NCBI GenBank assembly: GCA_937928045.1
Contig: CALFWO010000032.1
Location: forward strand, 1 to 64,000
Length of the DNA stretch: 64,000 nucleotides
Source of the DNA: an uncultured Saprospiraceae bacterium
GTDB lineage: Bacteria > Bacteroidota > Bacteroidia > Chitinophagales > Saprospiraceae
Direction of reading: 5' to 3'
Below are positions 36,305 through 44,120 of this stretch, piece after piece (the first letter of the stretch is position 1; every line of letters starts with the position of its first letter). Position numbers and translations under genes: made by a program. The notes below the pieces were generated by a model. That model made no database searches, had not been told where the DNA came from, and was given only the letters and a program-made list of their open reading frames with translations.

Positions 36305-37036
36305 ATGATAAGACAAGATCGATTAGAATTGAATGAAAGATTTCTCAAAGTGTTCCAATTACTACAAGAACGAGGAGATGTCGTAATGAATGATCGAAAT
36401 GGAAAAGGTATGGGGGATTTTGCAGAAAAAATCCTTGGAAACCGAGCCTATGGACATATTGTTCGCGCCTTTTTAAACAAAGGGGATCGTAGAGTAATCG
36501 ATTATCATCAAGCTCGAGCAGTCTGTAGAGAGTACAATGTAAACGAGGCCTACCTGGTTGACGGAATAGGTACCCCTTTCGGATTTGATCTACCCAAAAG
36601 TTTGTCTGGGCCGGGTGCTCCCAAGGGAAATATCCTTTTTACAACAATTGCAGCTTTTGCAGGATCTGGAGTCGAAGCCACCGGCGGACAAGCAGTTGAA
36701 GACAATCTTTATTATGCCATTCCTGGAATCTCAGGATCAGGATTAGTCGCTTTTCCTATTGAAGGAAATAGTATGGAGCCGCAAATCATGCACATGGATA
36801 CGATCATTTGTAGAGAAATTGCAGGAGTTCATGACATCAAAGACAATGAGATTTACGCAGTCAAATCTAATGGTAGCATGTGGGTCAAGCATGTTCAAAA
36901 AATAGAAAACGAACGAGGACAAGTCACAGCCTTGCGTTTAATTTCAACCAATCATTTTGAATATGATCCATTCGAAGAAGATGTGACTCCAGAGACAAGA
37001 TTATACAAAGTCATCAAACGAATTTGTAACGTTTGA
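36305..37036 (+). CDS. S24 family LexA/CI-like transcriptional repressor
   Basis: 243 residues. The N-terminal about 95 residues are helical and DNA-binding-like (NERFLKVFQLLQERGDV, GDFAEKILGNRAYGHIVRAF, EYNVNEAYLVDGIGTPFG). The C-terminal S24 peptidase domain has catalytic Ser156 in EGNSMEP and Lys195 in MWVKHV. A likely self-cleavage site is Ala119-Gly120 in AAFAGSG. Proteins of this type are cleaved when RecA filaments form, or act as phage-like CI repressors. It differs from canonical LexA (no standard N-terminal winged helix recognised). It is divergent from parA, with AT-rich repeats before its start suggesting autoregulation. Confidence 0.88.
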   Translation: MIRQDRLELNERFLKVFQLLQERGDVVMNDRNGKGMGDFAEKILGNRAYGHIVRAFLNKGDRRVIDYHQARAVCREYNVNEAYLVDGIGTPFGFDLPKSLSGPGAPKGNILFTTIAAFAGSGVEATGGQAVEDNLYYAIPGISGSGLVAFPIEGNSMEPQIMHMDTIICREIAGVHDIKDNEIYAVKSNGSMWVKHVQKIENERGQVTALRLISTNHFEYDPFEEDVTPETRLYKVIKRICNV

Positions 37037-37071
37037 CAACAAAGAATCCTAATAGTTTTATGATTTATCCG

Positions 37072-37099
37072 AACTCCCGATTGTTATCGGGAGTTTTTT
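37072..37099 (+). terminator. Rho-independent terminator after S24 repressor gene
   Basis: AACTCCCGA and TCGGGAGTT form a 9-bp stem with a 6-base loop, followed by TTTT. It touches the stop codon of the convergent rlmB. Confidence 0.85.
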
Positions 37100-37847
37100 A
37101 TTGGGCGTTGCCAAATTTTCTTTGTCTCAATGCTTCATAACATATAACACCACCCGCAACTGCTACATTCAGGGAATCTGTTTTTCCAAGTTGGGGAATC
37201 AAAAAAGAACCATCTATCACTTCTTTGGTAAATCTACTAATACCCTCGCCTTCGGAGCCCAATACTACCGCCATGGGTTGAGCCCAGTTGACTTCATGCA
37301 ATAAAGTATCCGTATTTAATTCTGCTGCCCAAACTTCAATTCCAGCAGCTTGTAATTCCTGTACTGCCGAAGGAATACTTTTTTCTCTGCAAATGTGAAT
37401 TCGATTCAGTGCGCCAGCGGAAGATTTAATAGCAGCTCCATTGATCCAAGCTCCTCCTTTGGTTGGAATAACTAAAGCGTGTGCCCCTAGTACTTCTGCG
37501 GATCGAGCAATAGCTCCCATATTCCGCACATCGGTAATGCCATCTAAAAGAACGACAAATGGATCAGTCCCTTGTTCGAATAAAAAAGGAATAATATCAC
37601 TTAAACTTTGATAAGTAACCATAGGCATCATCCCAACAATTCCTTGATGGTTCCCTTTGACCATCTTGTTCAGTTTTTGAACTGGGACATATTGCAACGG
37701 CACATCTCTCTCCTTGCAAAGTCTTCGAACTTCCTTTTCTAACTCCCCTCTTACACCCTGCTGAAAATAGATTTTATCAATCGTTTTGCCTATTTCCAAA
37801 GCCTCAATTACAGGATGACGTCCAAAAATGATGTCGTTTTCTTCCAT
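37098..37847 (-). CDS. rlmB: 23S rRNA 2'-O-methyltransferase RlmB-like (TrmH/SPOUT family)
   Basis: 249 residues from the ATG at 37847 (MEENDIIFGRHPV); an upstream TTG at 37868 is unlikely. The N-terminal substrate-binding domain reads FGRHPVIEALEIG and VPVQKLNKMVKGNHQGIVG. The SPOUT domain shows motif 1 NMGAIARSAEVLGAHALV, motif 2 VVLGSEGEGIS and motif 3 DSLNVAVAGGVICYE. RlmB methylates G2251 in the ribosomal P site; closely related enzymes modify other rRNA or tRNA positions, so the exact target is inferred. It is monocistronic and convergent with the repressor. Confidence 0.93.
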   Translation of the reverse strand: MEENDIIFGRHPVIEALEIGKTIDKIYFQQGVRGELEKEVRRLCKERDVPLQYVPVQKLNKMVKGNHQGIVGMMPMVTYQSLSDIIPFLFEQGTDPFVVLLDGITDVRNMGAIARSAEVLGAHALVIPTKGGAWINGAAIKSSAGALNRIHICREKSIPSAVQELQAAGIEVWAAELNTDTLLHEVNWAQPMAVVLGSEGEGISRFTKEVIDGSFLIPQLGKTDSLNVAVAGGVICYEALRQRKFGNAQ

Positions 37848-37992
37848 TATTTCAATAATATGAGCCAAAGTTAAGCTAAGAATAGATTATGTCGGCCAAA
37901 AGCCGAGACGAATTGGGCAAATTGTTGAATTAAAGCTTAACATATTCGTAAATTGGAATCTGAATTCTAACTATAATTATTAAAAGAAAAAT

Positions 37993-40900
37993 ATGAGATT
38001 TTTTACTCTTTGGTTATTTGCAGTATTGCTTAGCGCCAATTCTTTATCGGCTCAAAACATGAGTAAGGCAGAACTTGCTCAATCTTATGTCTTGGAGCAG
38101 AGTGCGGCTTGGCAACTTACTTCAGAAGACATTGACGAATTGGTAATTTCAAATCAATATGAGTCTAAACACAATGGTGTAACCCATGTCTACCTTTCTC
38201 AGCATTACAAAGGAATTCCTGTTTACAATGCAATTCAAACTTTAGCTGTTACAAAGACAGGAAAGGTAGTTCATGTGGGAAAAACTCGTTTAGTAGCTAA
38301 CTTATTAGAAAAAGTAAACACAGATCGCCCTACTATCTCTGAAACAGAGGCCATTGCCAAACTATTCAACAATGTAGAAAATAGATCTATGGGGAAAACT
38401 CCAAGTAAACTCAGAACTGAAGGTCCAACTTCATTTTACTCAGGAGAAGGCCTTGCGAAACAGGAAATTTCTGTTCGTCTGGTTTATGAATTGACTCCTA
38501 ATAATGAATTGAGGTTGGCTTATCAAGTAAAACTTGATCAATTAAATACTCCTGATTGGTGGAATGCTCGAATCGATGCGGAGACAGGAGAAATTTTAGG
38601 AAAAGATAACTTTACGATTTCCTGTAAATTCGAAAATAATGCTTTTCACAATCATGACAGAAGTTGTGATGTAAAAATTGAAGTGAATGCATCAACAAGT
38701 CCAAGAACTGCACAAGCGAATAGCTATAAAGTTGTACCGTTTGGAATTGAAAGTCCAGTTCATGGTGGTTTCCAAATCGTTTCAGATCCAGCAGATGCAG
38801 AGGCATCGCCTTATGGATGGCATGACGTAAATGGTTCGCCAGGAGCTGAGTTTACTATTACTAGAGGAAATAACGTTCATGCATTCTCCGACCACACAGA
38901 TTCTGGTACTTCTTCTGGTAATGAGCCTGACGGTGGAGCTTCTTTAGATTTTCTTTTTGATGCTGATTTTAATGATGATCCTACCGAATATGTCGATGCA
39001 GCAACAACAAATTTGTTCTACTATTTGAACATAATGCATGATTTTACATATGCATATGGTTTTGATGAAGCAGCTGGTAATTTTCAACAAACTAATTATA
39101 CTGGAGATGGTGTAGGTGGTGACTATGTAAGAGCTAATGCTCAAGATGGCTATTTACTACAACCAACGCCAAATCTAAATAACGCTAACTACTCCGGTGG
39201 TGGAGATGGAGGAACACCTCAAATCCAGATGTACGTTTGGGATGGAAATGGTGGTGGAGGAACTAAATTTTTTACAGTAACAGCTCCTTCCAATGTAGTT
39301 GGAGAATACGGATCAACTGCTGCTGATTTTGGACCTCAAATTCCAGATACACCAATCGAAGCAGAAGTAGTGGAAGTTCTAGATGGCACTTACAATCCGT
39401 ACATCACAGATGGTTGTGAAATGGTGACTAATGCTGATGAGGTTACAGGAAAAATTGCATTGGTTGATCGTGGCGGATGTTTCTTTCAGCAGAAGGCACT
39501 TTTCGCTGAGGAGGCAGGTGCTGTGGCAATTGTTATCTGCAATTTTGAAGATGATCCAGTTGGAATGGCAGCCGCTCCAACTTTGGCCCAGCCGACTATT
39601 CCTACAATCATGATTGGTGGAATTGATTGTGCAACAATTCGATCTTTTGCAGGATCTGGATTAACCGCATCAATTGGCCAACCTGCGAATAGCGGACCAA
39701 CCTATTTAGATGGTGATTTTGACAATGGAATCATTGCGCACGAAATCGGACATGGAATCAGTAATAGATTAACTGGTGGTCCTGGTGCAGGTGGCTGTTT
39801 AGGAAACGCAGAACAAATGGGAGAAGGATGGAGTGATTTCTTCAGTTTAGTTACATCGGTTAAATCCACTGATAGTGGTGAACAAAGAAGAGGTGTAGGA
39901 ACATTTGTAAGCAGACAAGATTTAGATGGTCGAGGAATACGAAGATATCCTTATTCAACAGATATGGATATCAGTCCATTGACTTATGGTGATGTGGCGT
40001 CAAACACAGGAGTTCACGCTGTAGGAGAAGTATGGTGCAACGTCCTTTGGGATTTGTATTGGGCTTTAGTGGAAGTATATGGATTTGATGAAGATTTGTA
40101 CAATGGTACAAAAGGAAATAACCTAGCAGTTCAATTGGTAATGGATGGTATGAAATTACAAGGATGTTCTCCTGGATTTCTGGATGGTCGTGATGGTATA
40201 TTGATGGCTGATGAAATTTTAAATAACGGGGCAAACAGTTGTCTTATTTGGGAAGTATTTGCTAGAAGAGGAATGGGCCATGGTGCTGATCAAGGAAGCG
40301 AAAATTCTGCTTCGGATCAAAAAGAAGATTTTGAACCTTTCCCACTTTGTATTGAGGAATTAAAAATCAAGAAAGAAGTAACGCCTTTGGTCAATGCTGG
40401 AGATGCCGTTGATATTAAGATTAATCTTATAAATCATAAGCCAGAAACAATTACTGGTATCGAGATAAAAGAAACACTTCCAGATGGTTTGACTTTTGTG
40501 TCGGGCTCGGGTTCAATCAGTCCTACAATCGATGGAAATGAATTAACATTTACAGTAAGTCAAATGGAATACCTAGAAGAAATGGATATTACATTCCAAG
40601 TTGAAACTGATCCTAATAAATATAGTGCAACATTATATTTTGAAGGAGCAGAAAACAACGGTCTTGGTTGGTCTCCTCTTCCTGTTGAAGGACAGAACAT
40701 TTGGGCATTAACCAATGAATCTAACACAGGTGCTTTTGCTTACGAAGTAGAAAGTCCAAATACAGCAAGTCAGCAAATCATATTAGTTGAAGAAGAAATC
40801 GAAGTTACCGGAGAACAACCGGTTATTAGATTTTACCATAGATTTAATACAGAAGCCGGCCAAGACGGAGGTGTTTATCAAGTAACGGATGATTTCAATT

Positions 40901-41541
40901 CAGGCTTTTGGGCGAATTTCAATGAAGATGATATATTCAGGAATGGATATAATGGTGCTATAGATTACCAAACATTCGTAATTCCTAATTTTTCTACTTG
41001 GTACGGAAATTCTGATGGATATCAAGCATCATACGTTGATATGAAGGATTGGAAAGGAAAGAAAATTTTTACTCGATTCAACTTTGGTTCTTCAGATGAC
41101 AATGCCATTGGAGCACCAACCAATGGTTATTGGACCGTGGATGACTATGAATTAATGGATATGGTAAATTACAATCCAGAAACTTGCCTTAACTTTGATG
41201 GTGGAACTGAAGAATGCATTGTTGCAGAAGGTCGAGGAATCGTAGTTGAATCTCAAGTCATTTCTGGAACTAAAAATGTTCAGAATTCTGGAATTAGCTT
41301 TGGTATCTTTCCGAATCCTGCCTCTGAAATTTTGAACATTTCTGTCCAAAGTTTGGAAACTGGTAAAGCTGATTTAAGTTTATTGACTATTGATGGAAAA
41401 ACAATACAATCTCAGTCAGTTTTAACAAGCCCGGATACTCAAAGTTTAACTTTGGATGTTAGCAATGTTAGCCCTGGGTTTTACATCATTCGCTTCTCAA
41501 ACCCAAATGGTGCAGTAAATCAGAAAGTGATTATTCAATAA
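37993..41541 (+). CDS. Secreted M36 fungalysin-like metalloprotease with PA and T9SS sorting domains
   Basis: 1182 residues. After a signal peptide (to about SLSAQ) an FTP-type propeptide covers about 25-200. The M36 catalytic domain has HEIGH at residues 583-587 and third ligand Glu611 in GEGWSDF. A protease-associated (PA) domain is inserted before the zinc motif (about 450-560; GKIALVDRGGCFFQQKA). After about residue 795 come a DUF11-like domain (INHKPETITGIEIKETLPDG) and a beta-rich domain. The T9SS sorting domain follows (FGIFPNPASEILNISV to PGFYIIRFSNP). It probably degrades external protein. A strong bidirectional terminator follows. Confidence 0.95.
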   Translation: MRFFTLWLFAVLLSANSLSAQNMSKAELAQSYVLEQSAAWQLTSEDIDELVISNQYESKHNGVTHVYLSQHYKGIPVYNAIQTLAVTKTGKVVHVGKTRLVANLLEKVNTDRPTISETEAIAKLFNNVENRSMGKTPSKLRTEGPTSFYSGEGLAKQEISVRLVYELTPNNELRLAYQVKLDQLNTPDWWNARIDAETGEILGKDNFTISCKFENNAFHNHDRSCDVKIEVNASTSPRTAQANSYKVVPFGIESPVHGGFQIVSDPADAEASPYGWHDVNGSPGAEFTITRGNNVHAFSDHTDSGTSSGNEPDGGASLDFLFDADFNDDPTEYVDAATTNLFYYLNIMHDFTYAYGFDEAAGNFQQTNYTGDGVGGDYVRANAQDGYLLQPTPNLNNANYSGGGDGGTPQIQMYVWDGNGGGGTKFFTVTAPSNVVGEYGSTAADFGPQIPDTPIEAEVVEVLDGTYNPYITDGCEMVTNADEVTGKIALVDRGGCFFQQKALFAEEAGAVAIVICNFEDDPVGMAAAPTLAQPTIPTIMIGGIDCATIRSFAGSGLTASIGQPANSGPTYLDGDFDNGIIAHEIGHGISNRLTGGPGAGGCLGNAEQMGEGWSDFFSLVTSVKSTDSGEQRRGVGTFVSRQDLDGRGIRRYPYSTDMDISPLTYGDVASNTGVHAVGEVWCNVLWDLYWALVEVYGFDEDLYNGTKGNNLAVQLVMDGMKLQGCSPGFLDGRDGILMADEILNNGANSCLIWEVFARRGMGHGADQGSENSASDQKEDFEPFPLCIEELKIKKEVTPLVNAGDAVDIKINLINHKPETITGIEIKETLPDGLTFVSGSGSISPTIDGNELTFTVSQMEYLEEMDITFQVETDPNKYSATLYFEGAENNGLGWSPLPVEGQNIWALTNESNTGAFAYEVESPNTASQQIILVEEEIEVTGEQPVIRFYHRFNTEAGQDGGVYQVTDDFNSGFWANFNEDDIFRNGYNGAIDYQTFVIPNFSTWYGNSDGYQASYVDMKDWKGKKIFTRFNFGSSDDNAIGAPTNGYWTVDDYELMDMVNYNPETCLNFDGGTEECIVAEGRGIVVESQVISGTKNVQNSGISFGIFPNPASEILNISVQSLETGKADLSLLTIDGKTIQSQSVLTSPDTQSLTLDVSNVSPGFYIIRFSNPNGAVNQKVIIQ

Positions 41542-41560
41542 ATCATGTGATTGAAAAAAG

Positions 41561-41595
41561 AAAAGAGGCTGTTCGCTTGAACAGCCTCTTTTTTT
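41561..41595. terminator. Bidirectional terminator between M36 protease and coiled-coil genes
   Basis: A 14-bp perfect stem (41561-41574 with 41579-41592) with a 4-base loop, flanked by A-runs on one side and T-runs on the other, suits termination from both sides. Confidence 0.9.
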
Positions 41596-41619
41596 ATGCA
41601 CTTAATAAAGTAAAAAAAG

Positions 41620-42912
41620 TTATTCTTCTTCCTCTCTCGCCTTTCTTTGTTCTTTTAATTCTTCTGTAAAGTCAGTTACAGCATCTGATATCTTTTCTGT
41701 AACTACACCTGCAACGGCTTTGATAGTATCTACAACATCTTCAATTGCCTCTCCTACTGTTGCTCCTAAGGCATCCGCAACATTTTCTTCTGGTTTAGAA
41801 GATTCAGACATGTCACTAACCTTTTTCTCTTCATTACCGCCATTCTCTGCAGAAGATTTAGGTGCTTTCTTTTTTGCAAATTTGGCCACTTTCTTTTCTA
41901 AGTCAGCTTTGGTATTGAGCATGTCTTCCAACTTTTCACGCTTGGACTTAGCCCTTTCCTCCAACATTTTCAATTTAGCTTGCCTAATTTGCATTTCAAG
42001 CTGTCCATCTGTTTGATCCATTCTTCTATTTTCAAACTTGATGTCATTTTCATCTCGATTTATTGAACGCTGCATTTTATCAATAGCACCATTCAATCCT
42101 TGTAATCTTCTGTTCAATCTTTCATCCGGACTATTTCCTGGAGCATTGTCCGGTCCATATTTTTTCTCCTTGACCGCTTTAAAAGTCTTATCTAACTTCG
42201 TCCAAACGGCATTTCTATCTTCTCTAGTAAATTTAGTATCTCTATATTTATTTTGTATTCCCTTTAAATCTTCAAACAAACGATTCAAATTGGAATTCTC
42301 CTTCAACTTTGTTTCCACAGCAGTGATCATTCCGAGAAAGTCATCTCGGAATGTTTTAGACTTAGAACGGAATTCTTCATCCAACACCGCTCTTAAATCT
42401 TTCAACTTACCAAATAATTCATTGGTGTCATTGCGAAGCGTATTGGCATGATCTCTAAACAAGTTTTTTTCCTGAACTTGAGTTTGAACCTTGTTCCAAA
42501 ATCCTTTTAAGTTTTCCCAAATCGCTCCGTCATACTCGGTTAGCTTATCTACCTTTTCTTTAAGGTCTTCGAGCTCAGACTTATAGGCATCATGGAGTTT
42601 TGATGACAAAACCATAAAGTGCCATTCAGCTTGAGCCCTTACGAGAATATCTCCTTTTTCAATCTTAATATCCTCAGGAAGTAATCCTTCCGAAACTGAA
42701 AGTGCCCTGCTTGTTTCTACTGTTCCTTCTGGAAAATCAAACGGTTGATCCATTCTCCATTTTTCCATCATATCATTGAATACATTACCATTTGATAATT
42801 TAGCCGGGATAGTAAAAATCTTTGTATTGTTTTCTTCGGCGATCAATTGAATTCCAATTAACACCTTTTCTTCTTGGGCATTGATTCCCCAAATCACTAA
42901 TTTCTTTTTCAT
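41620..42912 (-). CDS. Coiled-coil-rich protein of unknown function
   Basis: 430 residues, no signal peptide or membrane span. The N-terminal 100 residues look globular and beta-rich (KKKLVIWGINAQEEKVLIGI, FTIPAKLSNGN, RAQAEWHFMVLSSKL). Residues 105-350 are mostly charged helix (LEDLKEKVDKLTEYDGAIW to KLKMLEERAKSKREKLEDML). The C-terminal 80 residues are Lys-, Ser- and Glu-rich and end in an amphipathic stretch (IEDVVDTIKAVAGVVTEKIS). No known family recognised. It is monocistronic between a terminator and asd (49 bp downstream of the asd start region). Confidence 0.7.
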   Translation of the reverse strand: MKKKLVIWGINAQEEKVLIGIQLIAEENNTKIFTIPAKLSNGNVFNDMMEKWRMDQPFDFPEGTVETSRALSVSEGLLPEDIKIEKGDILVRAQAEWHFMVLSSKLHDAYKSELEDLKEKVDKLTEYDGAIWENLKGFWNKVQTQVQEKNLFRDHANTLRNDTNELFGKLKDLRAVLDEEFRSKSKTFRDDFLGMITAVETKLKENSNLNRLFEDLKGIQNKYRDTKFTREDRNAVWTKLDKTFKAVKEKKYGPDNAPGNSPDERLNRRLQGLNGAIDKMQRSINRDENDIKFENRRMDQTDGQLEMQIRQAKLKMLEERAKSKREKLEDMLNTKADLEKKVAKFAKKKAPKSSAENGGNEEKKVSDMSESSKPEENVADALGATVGEAIEDVVDTIKAVAGVVTEKISDAVTDFTEELKEQRKAREEEE

Positions 42913-42961
42913 TTAAAATCGATTAAATCTGTAATTTAAATCAGTAGTCCTGTAAATAATT

Positions 42962-43984
42962 CTATGCCACAGTAGATGCTGCGGCCTTTACTAAGTTATT
43001 GTTTACTAAATATTCTGCAATCTGAATAGTATTTGTCGCCGCTCCTTTTCTAAGATTATCAGCCACCACCCAAATGTTTAACGAGTTAGGTTGAGATTCG
43101 TCCCTTCTAACTCTTCCTACAAATACTCCATCCTTATGGTGCGCAGCCAAAGGCATTGGATACTCATTGCTCTTAATGTTATCTATCAAAGTAAGTCCAT
43201 CAGCATTAGCCAGCAATGATTTAACATTTTCAATATCAAATTCATTCTCGAATTCAATATTTACGCATTCAGAATGTCCACCATGAACTGGCACCCTTAC
43301 GGCAGTTGCGGTAACAGCCAAATTGGGAATTCCCATAATCTTACGGGTTTCATGAACCAATTTCATTTCTTCTTTTGTATAATCATTATCCAAGAAAATG
43401 TCACAATGTGGAATACAATTATTGAAAATAGGATGCGGATAAGCCTGTTCATTTTTTCCGGTCGCTTGTCCAGTTCTTTCTGCGTCAAACTGTTTTACAG
43501 CTTTCACTCCGGTTCCAGTAATTGATTGGTAGGTTGAAATAACCAACCTTTTCATTTTGTAAGCTTCATGAAGTGGTTGTAATGCCACCACCATCTGAAT
43601 TGTTGAACAGTTTGGATTAGCGATAATACCTTCCTTGCCGGTAAGCACCTGAGCATTTACTTCAGGCACGACCAAAGGTCTTGTAGGATCCATTCTCCAT
43701 GCAGAGCTGTTATCAATTACAATTGATCCCACCGCTTCAAATTTTGGCGCCCATTCTAATGAGACAGAACCTCCAGCAGAAAACAGCGCCAAATCTGGCC
43801 TAGCTGCCACAGCATCTTCCATACTAATAATGGTATGTTCATTTCCTTTAAAAGATATTTTCTTTCCGACCGACCTTGTCGAGGCTACAGGTATAAATTC
43901 CGTTAAAGGAAAATTTCTTTCTGTTAAAACTTGGCACATTACGTTACCCACTAGTCCTGTTACTCCAACAACTGCTACTTTCAT
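42962..43984 (-). CDS. asd: Aspartate-semialdehyde dehydrogenase
   Basis: 340 residues; makes L-aspartate 4-semialdehyde from aspartyl phosphate using NADPH, the branch point to Lys/diaminopimelate, Thr and Met. NADP-binding GVTGLVGNVMCQVL lies at the N-terminus and catalytic Cys126 in NPNCSTIQMV. The residue HGGHSECVNIEFE supplies the conserved substrate-side histidine region. Length and start (MKVAVVGVTG) are as expected. Other genes of the pathway are not adjacent. Confidence 0.97.
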   Translation of the reverse strand: MKVAVVGVTGLVGNVMCQVLTERNFPLTEFIPVASTRSVGKKISFKGNEHTIISMEDAVAARPDLALFSAGGSVSLEWAPKFEAVGSIVIDNSSAWRMDPTRPLVVPEVNAQVLTGKEGIIANPNCSTIQMVVALQPLHEAYKMKRLVISTYQSITGTGVKAVKQFDAERTGQATGKNEQAYPHPIFNNCIPHCDIFLDNDYTKEEMKLVHETRKIMGIPNLAVTATAVRVPVHGGHSECVNIEFENEFDIENVKSLLANADGLTLIDNIKSNEYPMPLAAHHKDGVFVGRVRRDESQPNSLNIWVVADNLRKGAATNTIQIAEYLVNNNLVKAAASTVA

Positions 43985-44120
43985 TACTTTAAAATTATAT
44001 GATTTTACCCTTCAAAGATAAGTGGCTTCCCACATTATTGCTACCTTTATTTAGAAGAAATGAAGATTTTCTATTTCTGTAGTTTTAAGCATTATTTCCA
44101 ATCTAGATAGCACAGCATTC

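Noticed and set aside
42038-42451. Forward open frame of 137 codons
   Set aside because: Antisense to the coiled-coil gene. Long antisense frames are common opposite Lys/Glu-rich helices, and no motif is visible.
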